Shown one piece after another: positions 7,075-15,125 of a stretch of 19,794 nucleotides of DNA. The translations under genes and the position numbers were made by a program. How positions within the stretch are numbered: the first letter of the stretch is position 1; each line of letters starts with the position of its first letter. The DNA is from Cloacimonetes bacterium UBA3541 (lineage in GTDB: Bacteria > Cloacimonadota > Cloacimonadia > Cloacimonadales > Cloacimonadaceae): positions 1-19,794 of the forward strand of contig DFOM01000043.1 in the NCBI GenBank assembly GCA_002376725.1, read 5' to 3'. The notes under the pieces were generated by a model. It was not told the DNA's origin. It worked only from the letters and a program-made list of their open reading frames with translations, and did no database searches.

Positions 7075-8138
7075 TTAGTTCCTCTCTTATAGATAAACAT
7101 CTAATGCAAAAAACCTGGCTCAGCAACCTGATGACTCCAGCCAGTAAGTTGTATGAAATATACCAAACTCAGAGAAGAAATAAGTTCAATTCTCATGCCT
7201 GGCATCCTGATTGCTTTGTTATCAGCATTGGCAATATAATGAGTGGTGGAAGTGGTAAAACCCCTTTTTGCCTATATCTTGCAGAATTATTAAAGCAATC
7301 TGGGAAAAAAGTAGGCATTTCTCATAGAGGTTATAAAGGTTCTCTAGAGAATACTCCTACTATCATATCCGATGGCAAACAAATTCTCTATAAAGCGATG
7401 ACCTGTGGAGATGAAGCCTATCTTATTGCTTCTCGTTTACCTGAAATTCCGGTTGTAGTAGGAAAACAACGCTGTGCAGCAGTTTCTCTTTTACTAGCAG
7501 CTTTTCCAGATACGGAAATAGTGCTTTTAGATGATGCGTTTCAGCATATTCATATTGCTAGAGACCTGGATTTCATATGTTTTGATGCTAGATTGGGAAT
7601 TGGCAATGGAAGAGTTATACCTGCGGGATATTTACGAGAACCAGTAAAAAACATCCCTGCTTCCTCTATTATCATTATCAATCATAAGGAAAATGAATCC
7701 GTTTGTGCTAAAGAAGATAAATGGTGGTCTTCTTTCTCTCAAACTGTTTTGCATTGCTGGATAAAAGGAAAAGGTTATGTGGATACAAAAGGCAATTTAT
7801 GCTCTGCTGCTGAGATTAAAGGTAAAAGATGTATTCTAGTTAGCGGCATTGCACATCCTGAATCTTTTGAGCATAATCTTCGTCAAGATGATATCTCCTG
7901 GCTACACCATTTTCGCTATCCTGACCATTATGCCTATTCCGATATAAATGAAATCAATAAACTTTGCACTATATGCAACAAATATGAGATTGATTATGTA
8001 CTTTGTACGGAAAAGGACTTAGTTAAATTACAGATTTATGCACCTTTGAAGGATAAGTTATTGGCTCTTCGTCTTCAAAGTGAATGCATCAATGAGAAAG
8101 AATTGTTAAATCTGATTCAGAAAAGAATCGGTAACTGA
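7071..8138 (+). CDS. lpxK: tetraacyldisaccharide 4'-kinase LpxK
   Basis: The inner-membrane-associated kinase that phosphorylates the 4' position of tetraacyldisaccharide-1-phosphate to make lipid IVA, showing that the organism makes lipid A. Key features: the P-loop in GNIMSGGSGKTP (about 54-65), SHRGYKG, GDEAYLIASRLP, VLLDDAFQH (the DDxFQH motif) and ARLGIGNGRVIPAGYLREP. The 355-residue length is normal. The start is TTG at 7071, overlapping the response-regulator stop by 4 bases; ATG at 7104 is a shorter alternative. The N-terminal LSNLMTPASKLYEIY helix fits the membrane-facing segment of the family. It is the last gene of the plus-strand run. Confidence 0.94.
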   Translation: MISSSLIDKHLMQKTWLSNLMTPASKLYEIYQTQRRNKFNSHAWHPDCFVISIGNIMSGGSGKTPFCLYLAELLKQSGKKVGISHRGYKGSLENTPTIISDGKQILYKAMTCGDEAYLIASRLPEIPVVVGKQRCAAVSLLLAAFPDTEIVLLDDAFQHIHIARDLDFICFDARLGIGNGRVIPAGYLREPVKNIPASSIIIINHKENESVCAKEDKWWSSFSQTVLHCWIKGKGYVDTKGNLCSAAEIKGKRCILVSGIAHPESFEHNLRQDDISWLHHFRYPDHYAYSDINEINKLCTICNKYEIDYVLCTEKDLVKLQIYAPLKDKLLALRLQSECINEKELLNLIQKRIGN

Positions 8139-8153
8139 TTTAGTTATTTTTTT
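8132..8153 (+). terminator. weak terminator-like hairpin after lpxK
   Basis: TAACT and AGTTA form a 5-base stem around GATTT, followed by seven Ts (8147-8153), right at the lpxK stop. The stem has one G-C pair and is weak. The site lies between two convergent operons, which makes a terminator plausible here. Confidence 0.3.
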
Positions 8154-8878
8154 AGTTCTAAAAGATGAGTAAAGGCTAACCATTGAGCTGAAGCAACAAT
8201 GGCAGCTGTCTCTGCTCTCGTTATCTGATACGCTAAACAAATATCCGGAAAATCTTGCATAAGATTAAATTCCTCTGAACTCCAACCACCTTCAGCTCCA
8301 ATCATAAAACAGGGTTTTCCCACTTCCTCCGCTGATAAATCAAATAGCCACTGTTCAGGTTTGCGTTCTGAACAAAGAATAGGATTGTATTCTTGAACTT
8401 TTATGGTTTTTATAGCATCATTTAAAACCTGTGGAGAAAAGATCTCGGGCAACCAGGGATTATTACATTGTTTTATAGCTGCAATAGCTATTTTTTGAAA
8501 ACGAGATAGAGTATTATCAGAAGGCTTTCGTATAGAAAAGTCAGTAATTAAAGGGAAAAACGCACTCACTCCAAGTTCGGTGCATTTCTCTACAATCAAC
8601 TCATCATTTCGGTTTTTCAGTAAAGCAAAAGCAATGGCAAAAGGATAATTAGGGTAGGGATTATCAATAATCTCTGTAATCTGTAATAAAGCAGAAGAAG
8701 GTTCTATCTTGACCGCTTCAGCTTTAGCCATAATCCCCTTACCGGAGTTTAAAATAACCGTTTCTTTTATTCTTCTATGAGCCACATAAGCCCAGTGATG
8801 GAATTCTTCTCCAACTAAACGAATTTGATCTCCAGGCTTCTGGTCCGAACTTAAAGAAGGATAGTATATAGAAGGCAT
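8144..8878 (-). CDS. rsmE: 16S rRNA (uracil1498-N3)-methyltransferase RsmE
   Basis: A 244-residue SPOUT-class methyltransferase that methylates N3 of U1498 in 16S rRNA using S-adenosylmethionine. Marks: an N-terminal PUA-like part with GEEFHHWAYVAHRR (about 23-36), EKCTELGVSAFFPL mid-protein, the SAM-binding MIGAEGGWSSEEF, and the knot residues QITRAETAAIVASAQW near the C-terminus. Its ATG lies 14 bases after the dnaJ stop, so it is the last gene of the heat-shock operon. The same dnaJ-rsmE proximity is known in Firmicutes such as Bacillus. It ends 5 bases from the convergent lpxK stop. Confidence 0.94.
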   Translation of the reverse strand: MPSIYYPSLSSDQKPGDQIRLVGEEFHHWAYVAHRRIKETVILNSGKGIMAKAEAVKIEPSSALLQITEIIDNPYPNYPFAIAFALLKNRNDELIVEKCTELGVSAFFPLITDFSIRKPSDNTLSRFQKIAIAAIKQCNNPWLPEIFSPQVLNDAIKTIKVQEYNPILCSERKPEQWLFDLSAEEVGKPCFMIGAEGGWSSEEFNLMQDFPDICLAYQITRAETAAIVASAQWLAFTHLLELKK

Positions 8879-8892
8879 AGCTTTACTTTATC

Positions 8893-10050
8893 TTAGAAAA
8901 AGAAACCTCTCAACTTTTCTTTAAAGCTCTTACCTGGCTTCAATTCTCTTTTCTTATCAAATTCTTTTAAACGGTTATAAAGTTCCGTCTCTTCTCGGGA
9001 GAGTTTGGTGGGAACAACTACCTTGATTTTAACCAGCAAATCTCCACGACTGTAGGAATTTAATCCTTTTATACCCTGTCCTCTCAGACGGAATATTCTA
9101 CCACTCTGAGTGCCAGGTGGAATCTTCATTTTTGCTGTACCGGTTAAGGTTGGTACTATCACCTCATCGCCAAGAACAGCTTGAGTTACATTTATAGGAT
9201 ATTCCAGGATAATATTATTTCCATCTCTTACAAAAAGCTCATCAGGTTTCTCATGAATAACCACCAGGATATCACCATAACTGCCATTTCTGGGACCTAC
9301 ATTACCCTGACCTCTAAGACGGATAACCTGATTTTCTTCCACTCCTGCAGGTATCTTTACATTAATCTCTTTTGTTTTACTGATTCTGCCTTCTCCAAAG
9401 CATTTGGGACATTTATTACGGATAATTTTCCCTTCGCCTCTGCAGGATGGACATTCAGAAATTGATTGCATCTGGCCAAATAGAGATTGACGCACGGTGC
9501 GCACTTGACCTGTACCATGACATTGAGAACAGGTTTCTGCTTTTCCATCCTCACTGCCGGTACCTCTACATTGGTCACAGACATCCTTAACGGTAATTCT
9601 GACTTTTTTCTCTGTTCCTAAAGCAATTTCTTTCAGGGTTAAAGTTAAATCTATCTGGATGTCCTCTCCTTGATTGGAACGCCTTTGACTGCTACTACTA
9701 CGGGTACCAAATCCACCTCCAAATAGGGTATCAAAAATAGAACCAAATCCTCCGCCAAACAGGTCACTAATATCTTCAAAATGGCTGAAATGGTCCCAAT
9801 TAAAGCCGCCATTACCAAATTGCTGATCAATTCCAGCGTGACCATACTGGTCATACACCTGACGTTTTTCTTTATCAGAGAGAACTTCATAGGCTTCAGA
9901 AGCTTCTTTGAATTTCTCTTCTGCTTCTTTATTATTCGGATTTTTATCCGGATGATACTTCATTGCCAATTTACGATATGCTTTTTTTATCTCATCTTCG
10001 GTGGCATCTCTTGATACCCCGAGCACTTCATAATAATCTCTTTTTGCCAT
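8893..10050 (-). CDS. dnaJ: chaperone protein DnaJ
   Basis: A 385-residue type I Hsp40 co-chaperone that delivers unfolded proteins to DnaK and stimulates its ATPase. The J domain holds HPD at 33-35. It is followed by a Gly/Phe-rich segment (about 75-120, FGGGFGS repeats). Four zinc-finger repeats follow: CDQCRGTG (about 157), CSQCHGTG (about 174), CPSCRGEG (about 200) and CPKCFGEG (about 214). The C-terminal substrate-binding domains are complete, ending in LRGFFF. GGAG lies upstream of the ATG. It is separated from dnaK by 78 bases carrying a GC-rich hairpin, and followed closely by rsmE. Confidence 0.97.
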   Translation of the reverse strand: MAKRDYYEVLGVSRDATEDEIKKAYRKLAMKYHPDKNPNNKEAEEKFKEASEAYEVLSDKEKRQVYDQYGHAGIDQQFGNGGFNWDHFSHFEDISDLFGGGFGSIFDTLFGGGFGTRSSSSQRRSNQGEDIQIDLTLTLKEIALGTEKKVRITVKDVCDQCRGTGSEDGKAETCSQCHGTGQVRTVRQSLFGQMQSISECPSCRGEGKIIRNKCPKCFGEGRISKTKEINVKIPAGVEENQVIRLRGQGNVGPRNGSYGDILVVIHEKPDELFVRDGNNIILEYPINVTQAVLGDEVIVPTLTGTAKMKIPPGTQSGRIFRLRGQGIKGLNSYSRGDLLVKIKVVVPTKLSREETELYNRLKEFDKKRELKPGKSFKEKLRGFFF

Positions 10051-10084
10051 CTAGGTAATCTCCAGAAAATATCAAATTTAGATA

Positions 10085-10110
10085 TCCGGCAGGGCTTTCC
10101 CCCTGCCGGA
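10085..10110. promoter_or_regulatory. GC-rich intercistronic hairpin between dnaK and dnaJ
   Basis: A perfect 10-base stem, TCCGGCAGGG (10085-10094) with CCCTGCCGGA (10101-10110), encloses a 6-base loop. It is strikingly GC-rich against an AT-rich background. In the minus-strand transcript it is followed by TATCTAAATTT, not a T-run, so it is not a full Rho-independent terminator. It more likely works as an RNA stabiliser or processing site, or a partial terminator that sets DnaK above DnaJ. Confidence 0.6.
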
Positions 10111-10128
10111 ATCACATTTTATCTATTA

Positions 10129-12084
10129 TTAATCGTCCATCACCTCAAAATCAGCATCTATTGGTCCTTCAGATTGATTAGAGTCCTGTGCTTGATCGGA
10201 GCTTTGATTATAATCTTGCTGTTCAGAGGTTCCGGTATCAGTACCATAAGCTCCTGCACCTCCTTGTTGCTGAGTTTGAGAATATAAGATTTCTCCTAAG
10301 CGTTGAGCTTTTCTTAAGAGTTTATCTTTCACTTCATTAAGTTCAGAAGCATCAGTTGCCTTTTCCAATCTTTCTTTAGCATGCTGGATTTCAGCTTCAA
10401 GTTCACTTCTTTCTTCTGCAGAAAGTTTATCTCCATATTCATTCAGGTTCTTTTCTGTACTGAATATCAAGTTGTCAAGCTCATTTCTGGCAGTGACATA
10501 TTCCTGACGCTTTCTATCCTCTTCCGCATGCAATTCAGCATCTTTAATCATCCGATCAATATCATCTTTACTGATATCTCCGGTACGGTCTATCCTGATG
10601 GATTGTTCTTTACCAGTTGCTAAATCCTTAGCAGAAACATGAAGAATACCATTAGCATCTATATCAAAAGTGACCTCAATCTGAGGCATTCCTCTAGGGG
10701 CAGGTGGAATCCCAACCAGGTCAAAACGACCTAAGGACTTGTTATCTGCTGCCATAGGTCTTTCACCTTGTAACACATGGATAGTGACTGCAGTTTGATT
10801 GTCTGCAGCGGTAGAAAATATCTGACTCTTCTTGGTTGGAATGGTTGTATTGCGTGGAATAAGAGGAGTCATAACTCCACCTAAGGTTTCAATACCCAAG
10901 GTTAAAGGTGTTACATCTAACAACAACACATCACTAACTTTCTCATCTCCAGACAGAATAGCACCTTGAATGGCAGCACCTATAGCAACCACTTCATCTG
11001 GATTCAGACTGTGGTTAAGTTTTTTGCCGAAGAACTTTTCTACTGATTCTTGTACTGCTGGAATTCTTGTGCTACCACCAACCATAAGTACTTCCTGGAT
11101 ATCATCAACCGTCAATTTTGCATCACTTAGAGCCTGTTTACAAGGACCCAGCGTGCGCTCTACTAGATCAGATGTTAAGCGGTTGAATTCCGCACGAGTT
11201 AAATCGTAATTTAGATGTTTTGGACCTGTAGCATCTGCAGTAATGAAAGGCAGATTTATATTAGTAGTTGGAGTTCCAGATAGTTCAACTTTAGCCTTTT
11301 CTGCAGCTTCACGTAATCGCTGCATTGCCATTGGATCTTTTGACAAATCTATCCCTTCTTCTTTTTTAAATCTATCCAGAATCCAATCTACGATTCTTTT
11401 ATCAAAATCATCTCCACCTAAATGAGTATCACCATTGGTGGAAAGGACTTCTACTACACCTTGAGATATATCCAGGATAGAGATATCAAAGGTACCTCCT
11501 CCCAGGTCATATACAGCAACCTTTTCTTCCTTTTTGGTCTCCATTCCATAAGCTAAAGCTGCAGCAGTAGGCTCATTTATTATTCTTTTCACTTCTAGTC
11601 CAGCAATAGTACCAGCATCTTTAGTAGCTTGACGCTGACTATCATTGAAATAAGCAGGAACAGTGATAACAGCTTCAGTAACTTTTTGTCCTAGATATGC
11701 TTCAGCAGTTTCCTTCATTTTAGTTAGAATCATTGCTGAGATTTCTTGGGGAGTGTAGTCTTTGTTTTCTACTTCTATGTGGACTACAGCTTGACCTTTC
11801 AAGCCTTCTTTGACCGGGAAAGGAACCTGTTTTATTTCGTTTTGTACCTCATTATAATGACGTCCCATAAAACGTTTTATGGAATATACTGTATTTTTTG
11901 GATTAGTGATTGCCTGTCTTTTGGCTAATTGTCCCACTAATCGCTGTCCATCTTTTGTAAATGCAACTACGGAAGGTGTGGTACGACTTCCTTCTGCATT
12001 AGTTATAACAACTGGTTTGCCGCCTTCTACGACAGCAACACAAGAGTTGGTTGTTCCCAAATCTATACCGATTATTTTTCCCAT
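10129..12084 (-). CDS. dnaK: molecular chaperone DnaK (Hsp70)
   Basis: A 651-residue cytosolic Hsp70 that binds exposed hydrophobic peptide segments in an ATP-driven cycle with DnaJ and GrpE. The ATPase domain shows IGIDLGTTNS (5-14), INEPTAAALAYG, YDLGGGTFDISILD and VLMVGGSTRIPAV. The linker is VLLLDVTPLTLGIETLGG, followed by the substrate-binding domain and helical lid. A Gln/Ser/Asp-rich tail ends in EGPIDADFEVMDD, the usual GrpE/DnaJ-contact type end. AAGGAGG (12089-12095, minus strand) lies 4 bases before the ATG, a near-ideal ribosome site fitting high expression. It is 19 bases downstream of grpE in one operon. No separate CIRCE lies before it. Confidence 0.98.
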   Translation of the reverse strand: MGKIIGIDLGTTNSCVAVVEGGKPVVITNAEGSRTTPSVVAFTKDGQRLVGQLAKRQAITNPKNTVYSIKRFMGRHYNEVQNEIKQVPFPVKEGLKGQAVVHIEVENKDYTPQEISAMILTKMKETAEAYLGQKVTEAVITVPAYFNDSQRQATKDAGTIAGLEVKRIINEPTAAALAYGMETKKEEKVAVYDLGGGTFDISILDISQGVVEVLSTNGDTHLGGDDFDKRIVDWILDRFKKEEGIDLSKDPMAMQRLREAAEKAKVELSGTPTTNINLPFITADATGPKHLNYDLTRAEFNRLTSDLVERTLGPCKQALSDAKLTVDDIQEVLMVGGSTRIPAVQESVEKFFGKKLNHSLNPDEVVAIGAAIQGAILSGDEKVSDVLLLDVTPLTLGIETLGGVMTPLIPRNTTIPTKKSQIFSTAADNQTAVTIHVLQGERPMAADNKSLGRFDLVGIPPAPRGMPQIEVTFDIDANGILHVSAKDLATGKEQSIRIDRTGDISKDDIDRMIKDAELHAEEDRKRQEYVTARNELDNLIFSTEKNLNEYGDKLSAEERSELEAEIQHAKERLEKATDASELNEVKDKLLRKAQRLGEILYSQTQQQGGAGAYGTDTGTSEQQDYNQSSDQAQDSNQSEGPIDADFEVMDD

Positions 12085-12103
12085 TTTTCCTCCTTAAGGT
12101 TAT

Positions 12104-12772
12104 TTAATTTTTAATTTCTATTTTTATATCATTAGAATCTTCACTACTGGCATCTTGAACTTCATTATTATCCATCGTTTCAGATTCTTCCGACTTATTT
12201 TCTATTTTCCCAGATGATACCGCTACACGCACGGGACGAAGCAGCTTATCATACAGCATATATCCATTCTGGATAACGGCAGCGATTGTATTCTCATCAT
12301 ATTCGCTCGGAATATGAGCAAGAGCATCGTGAATAGCTGGATCAAAGGGTTTACCTAAAGCATCTATTTTGGTGATGCCTTCTTTTTCCATCACTTTTTT
12401 CAACTGTTCTGCAATCATCATCATCCCTTTTACAAAGCTATCATCCTTTTTATCTTCACTTACCTGATTCAAAGCCCTTTCAAAATTATCCGCCACTTCA
12501 CATACTTCTAGAGCAAATCTCTGGGTTGCCATCTTTATCCAGTCCGCTTTTTCTTCATTACTACGACGACGGTAATTCTCAAATTCCGCTATACATCTAA
12601 GATATTTATCTTTCCATTCCGCACATTCTTTCTCCAATTCAGCAATTCTTTTCACTAATTCTTGTTCCTTATCTATTAGGTTTTCTTCTTTTTTTACCTG
12701 TTCCGTATCCTGAGGTTTCTGCTCTTTAATCTCATCTGAAATTTTATCTATTTTTTTCTTCTGAGTTGCCAA
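12104..12772 (-). CDS. grpE: nucleotide exchange factor GrpE
   Basis: A 222-residue dimeric co-chaperone that releases ADP from DnaK. A long charged N-terminal coiled coil (Lys/Glu-rich, about residues 1-65) precedes the conserved ENYRRRSNEEK. The C-terminal beta domain contains VMEKEGITKID, GKPFDPAIHDALAHIPS and IQNGYMLYDKLLRPVRVAVS. The start codon is TTG, selected by AAGGAGG at 12779-12785 (minus strand) with ideal 6-base spacing. The first 29 bases overlap the end of hrcA in another frame, so the two genes are translationally coupled. An acidic Ser/Asp/Asn-rich tail follows the beta domain. Confidence 0.95.
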   Translation of the reverse strand: MATQKKKIDKISDEIKEQKPQDTEQVKKEENLIDKEQELVKRIAELEKECAEWKDKYLRCIAEFENYRRRSNEEKADWIKMATQRFALEVCEVADNFERALNQVSEDKKDDSFVKGMMMIAEQLKKVMEKEGITKIDALGKPFDPAIHDALAHIPSEYDENTIAAVIQNGYMLYDKLLRPVRVAVSSGKIENKSEESETMDNNEVQDASSEDSNDIKIEIKN

Positions 12773-13829
12773 TTTGTTCCTCCTTTGTTAATATTACTAA
12801 GCCTTTATGAGTCGTTTCGGTTATAGTAGCAGTTATATCACGAATTAAGGGAATAAGATGTCTATATTCGGTCCTTATTGGAGCAACTACACCCAGATAT
12901 CCGGGAATTCCGAAAACCTCATATCGTCCGTAAATGAGGCTAAAATTGCTCCATTCTGGGATATTAAAATCTTCTCCCATTAAAACTTTAACTCCTTTTC
13001 CATCATCCGAACTACGCATCAGATTAATCAAAATGTCCTGACGCTGAATCATACTCATAAAAGTTAATAAATTCTCTTTAGAATCAAATTCTGGTTGTTC
13101 CAGAAAACTGATACTACCATCGTAGTGAATATAAAAATCGCTAATTTCAATAAAAGCTTTATGTAACTGCTTCAAGAAAGTGCTGACCAGAACATTATCC
13201 GGATACATATCTTCCTGCATATCCAGTAGAATGCGATTAGCAATATCATAGATACATTCACCACTCAATTCTTCATTCAGATAATGCACCAATTTCTTTA
13301 GTTGACTTTCAGTATATTCATAATCTACCTTCATTACTACTGTTCTGTCTATACCTGAATCCAGACTCATCACAAAGATATATTTCTGATTTCCAATAGG
13401 AAATACTTCCAGGTTTTCCAGATAACCACTGGAAACTTCTGGCTCAGCTACAAAACTTAGTTGATCTGTCTCCTTCGCTAGCAGTTTCATTATATAATGC
13501 AAAGCCAGTGGGGTATCTTTATAATGTCGGATTAGCAGATTGCGTAACAAATCCATATTCTCAAAACTTATTTTTGAATGCTCAGGCTCTATGAGCTTAA
13601 GATAAGCTCTAAAACCCTTTATAGTAGGTATCCTACCAGCAGAAGTATAGGGCTGCTGAATTAAATTTTGTTGTTCCAGCTTCATTAAATCAAGACGCAA
13701 AGTAGCAGAACTTACATCCTGAAGATACTTTTCATTCAGAATACGAGAAGACACTGGTTCGTTAGTCTGAATGTAATCATCCACCAAAGCTATCAGCGTT
13801 TTTCGTAATCTCAGTTGATGCTTCTTCAT
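12744..13829 (-). CDS. hrcA: heat-inducible transcription repressor HrcA
   Basis: A 361-residue dimeric repressor that binds CIRCE operators and is itself folded by chaperonin, linking free chaperone to heat-shock gene output. The N-terminal winged helix covers about 1-70 (LRLRKTLIALVDDYIQTNEPVSS begins here), with SSATLRLDLMKLEQQ as the likely recognition region and YTSAGRIPTIKGFRAYL after it. The C-terminal GAF-like part keeps YGRYEVFGIPGYLGVVAP and PIRTEYRHLIPLIRDI. AAGGAG lies upstream of the ATG but with long spacing (about 14 bases). It is the first gene of the operon and sits directly downstream of the promoter and CIRCE element, so it should repress itself. The stop lies inside grpE. 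Confidence 0.95.
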   Translation of the reverse strand: MKKHQLRLRKTLIALVDDYIQTNEPVSSRILNEKYLQDVSSATLRLDLMKLEQQNLIQQPYTSAGRIPTIKGFRAYLKLIEPEHSKISFENMDLLRNLLIRHYKDTPLALHYIMKLLAKETDQLSFVAEPEVSSGYLENLEVFPIGNQKYIFVMSLDSGIDRTVVMKVDYEYTESQLKKLVHYLNEELSGECIYDIANRILLDMQEDMYPDNVLVSTFLKQLHKAFIEISDFYIHYDGSISFLEQPEFDSKENLLTFMSMIQRQDILINLMRSSDDGKGVKVLMGEDFNIPEWSNFSLIYGRYEVFGIPGYLGVVAPIRTEYRHLIPLIRDITATITETTHKGLVILTKEEQIGNSEEKNR

Positions 13830-13858
13830 TGCTTTAATTTATGCTCCTTTTTGATTTT

Positions 13859-13885
13859 TTAGCACTCAGCAAGTCAAACTGCTAA
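13859..13885. promoter_or_regulatory. CIRCE element (HrcA operator), imperfect
   Basis: TTAGCACTC (13859-13867), a 9-base spacer, then AACTGCTAA (13877-13885). The family consensus is TTAGCACTC-N9-GAGTGCTAA, so one arm is perfect and the other differs at two of nine bases. It lies 30 bases upstream of hrcA and just downstream of the predicted transcript start, where bound HrcA would block polymerase. Confidence 0.88.
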
Positions 13886-13895
13886 TCTTAATGAC

Positions 13896-13923
13896 ATAAT
13901 AATCAAAATCGGGAAATTGTCAA
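13896..13923 (-). promoter_or_regulatory. sigma70-type promoter of the hrcA operon
   Basis: On the minus strand, TTGACA (13918-13923) and TATTAT (13896-13901) are separated by 16 bases. The predicted transcript start near 13888 falls directly beside the CIRCE element, the classical arrangement for HrcA control. Confidence 0.72.
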
Positions 13924-14348
13924 TTGAAAAGTGAGACTGCTAATTAAATAATAAAAATTTATTCTCTATTGTGATCTAATATAATAATACTAAAATATAT
14001 CCATATTTTTCTTGATATAATGTTTGATAAAAATAAGAAGATAATTGAAAAAAATATAAGATATGTAGTTTTCTTCAATATTGAGACATATTTTATTATC
14101 AGATTTTTTATACAGTATGGACTTAAACTAATCAATAGAATAATAAAGTATTTCGTTAATTGGCGACATTCATTTTAAAAAAATCTAAAAGTTATCTGTT
14201 AAAGAAAAACTAATCAAATACCAAAAGAATGGTCTTCTATAACAAACTAAAAAGGAATTATGAGCATAAGTAAATTTCTCTTATGAGAATTTTTTATTTG
14301 ACAGAATTATAGAATATTTTAAAAGTTCAAAACATTAAGGTGATTAAA
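13924..14348. other. AT-rich intergenic spacer at start of accessory region
   Basis: About 425 bases of very AT-rich DNA between the divergent hrcA promoter and the restriction-gene remnant. It holds one 52-codon ATG ORF (14020-14178, beginning MFDKNKKIIE) with no ribosome site and an Ile/Lys/Phe-rich composition, probably chance. It also holds a weak hairpin with six Ts near 14272-14295 and a TTGACA at 14298-14303 without a matching -10. I see no RNA gene or confident promoter. Confidence 0.4.
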
Positions 14349-14984
14349 ATGGATTTCAAAGATCAAATTCAAGAGTTATCTGGGCTAATAGAAAAGTTAA
14401 AGGATCAGGTCCAAACTGAAGAAGCACGTAAAAATTCTTTTATTTTACCGTTTATAAGTGCTTTAGGTTATGATATTTTTAACCCTTTAGAAGTTGTCCC
14501 AGAGTTTACCTGTGATATTGGAATAAAAAAAGGAGAGAAAATTGATTATGCTATCTTAAAAAATAATAAACCTATTATTTTAATTGAATACAAACATTGG
14601 TTAAGTGATTTGAATCTCCATTCGTAACAGCTTCTAAGGTATTTTCAGGTATCTAATGACAAGTTTGGAATATTAACTAATGGCATCATTTATAGCTTTT
14701 ATTTAGATTTACAAGAACCTAATAAAATGGATGAGCAACCATTTTTTGAGATAAACCTGACTGATTTTAAAGAAGAAGAAATAGAAAAGCTGAAAAAATT
14801 CCATAAATCCTGCTTTAATTTGGAAAATATTCGCAGTACTGCAAGTGAATTAAAGTATATAAGTGAATTAAAAAATTTAATTCACAATGAACATACAGTT
14901 CGTACTCAAATGGGACATTCTCTTAACAAGCCTCAAAAATCTAATTTATGGATGCAACAATTTCAAAGGTCTTGGGATTATTGA
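14349..14984 (+). pseudogene. type I restriction R-subunit N-terminal (HSDR_N-like) protein, interrupted
   Basis: The reading frame encodes an N-terminal helix, then FILPFISALGYDIFNPLEVVPEF and the PD-(D/E)xK-type nuclease core KIDYAILKNNKPIILIEYKHW. This is the HSDR_N/HSDR_N_2 fold found alone or at the start of HsdR. An in-frame TAA (14625-14627) then stops it. The same frame continues without any shift as QLLRYFQVSNDKFGILTNGI and LDLQEPNKMDEQPFFEI, clearly the rest of the same domain. It ends early at 14984 with a tail, MGHSLNKPQKSNLWMQ, that does not resemble the family. ATG 14349 is preferred over GTG 14340 because AAGGTG (14337-14342) makes a ribosome site at 6-base spacing. No HsdM or HsdS neighbour is present. 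Most likely a decayed stand-alone gene. Confidence 0.75.
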
Positions 14985-15125
14985 TAACAAGTTGATTAGT
15001 TTCAGATATCCGACTGATAGTCTTGCTTTAGTACACTCCTTCCTTCATAGGTGAGTACATTACTGCGGTGAAGGACTGATTGCTAGAGATTTAATACAAA
15101 AAAATAGATAACAAAGGAGAAAATC
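14985..15125. other. short intergenic spacer before lipoprotein
   Basis: 141 bases with an imperfect inverted repeat (GTACACTCCT near 15033 against AGGTGAGTAC near 15047-15056, 8 of 10 bases pairing) and no confident promoter. The lipoprotein's ribosome site lies at its end. Confidence 0.25.

Noticed and set aside
9181..10014. Several plus- and minus-strand ORFs within dnaJ
   Set aside because: They are antisense or alternative-frame shadows of a highly conserved gene, without ribosome sites or family features.
10381..12097. Plus-strand ORFs opposite dnaK
   Set aside because: Antisense shadows of dnaK; low-complexity products and no ribosome site context.
14020..14178. 52-codon ORF upstream of the restriction remnant
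   Set aside because: No Shine-Dalgarno; an Ile/Lys/Phe-rich product is expected from random AT-rich DNA.
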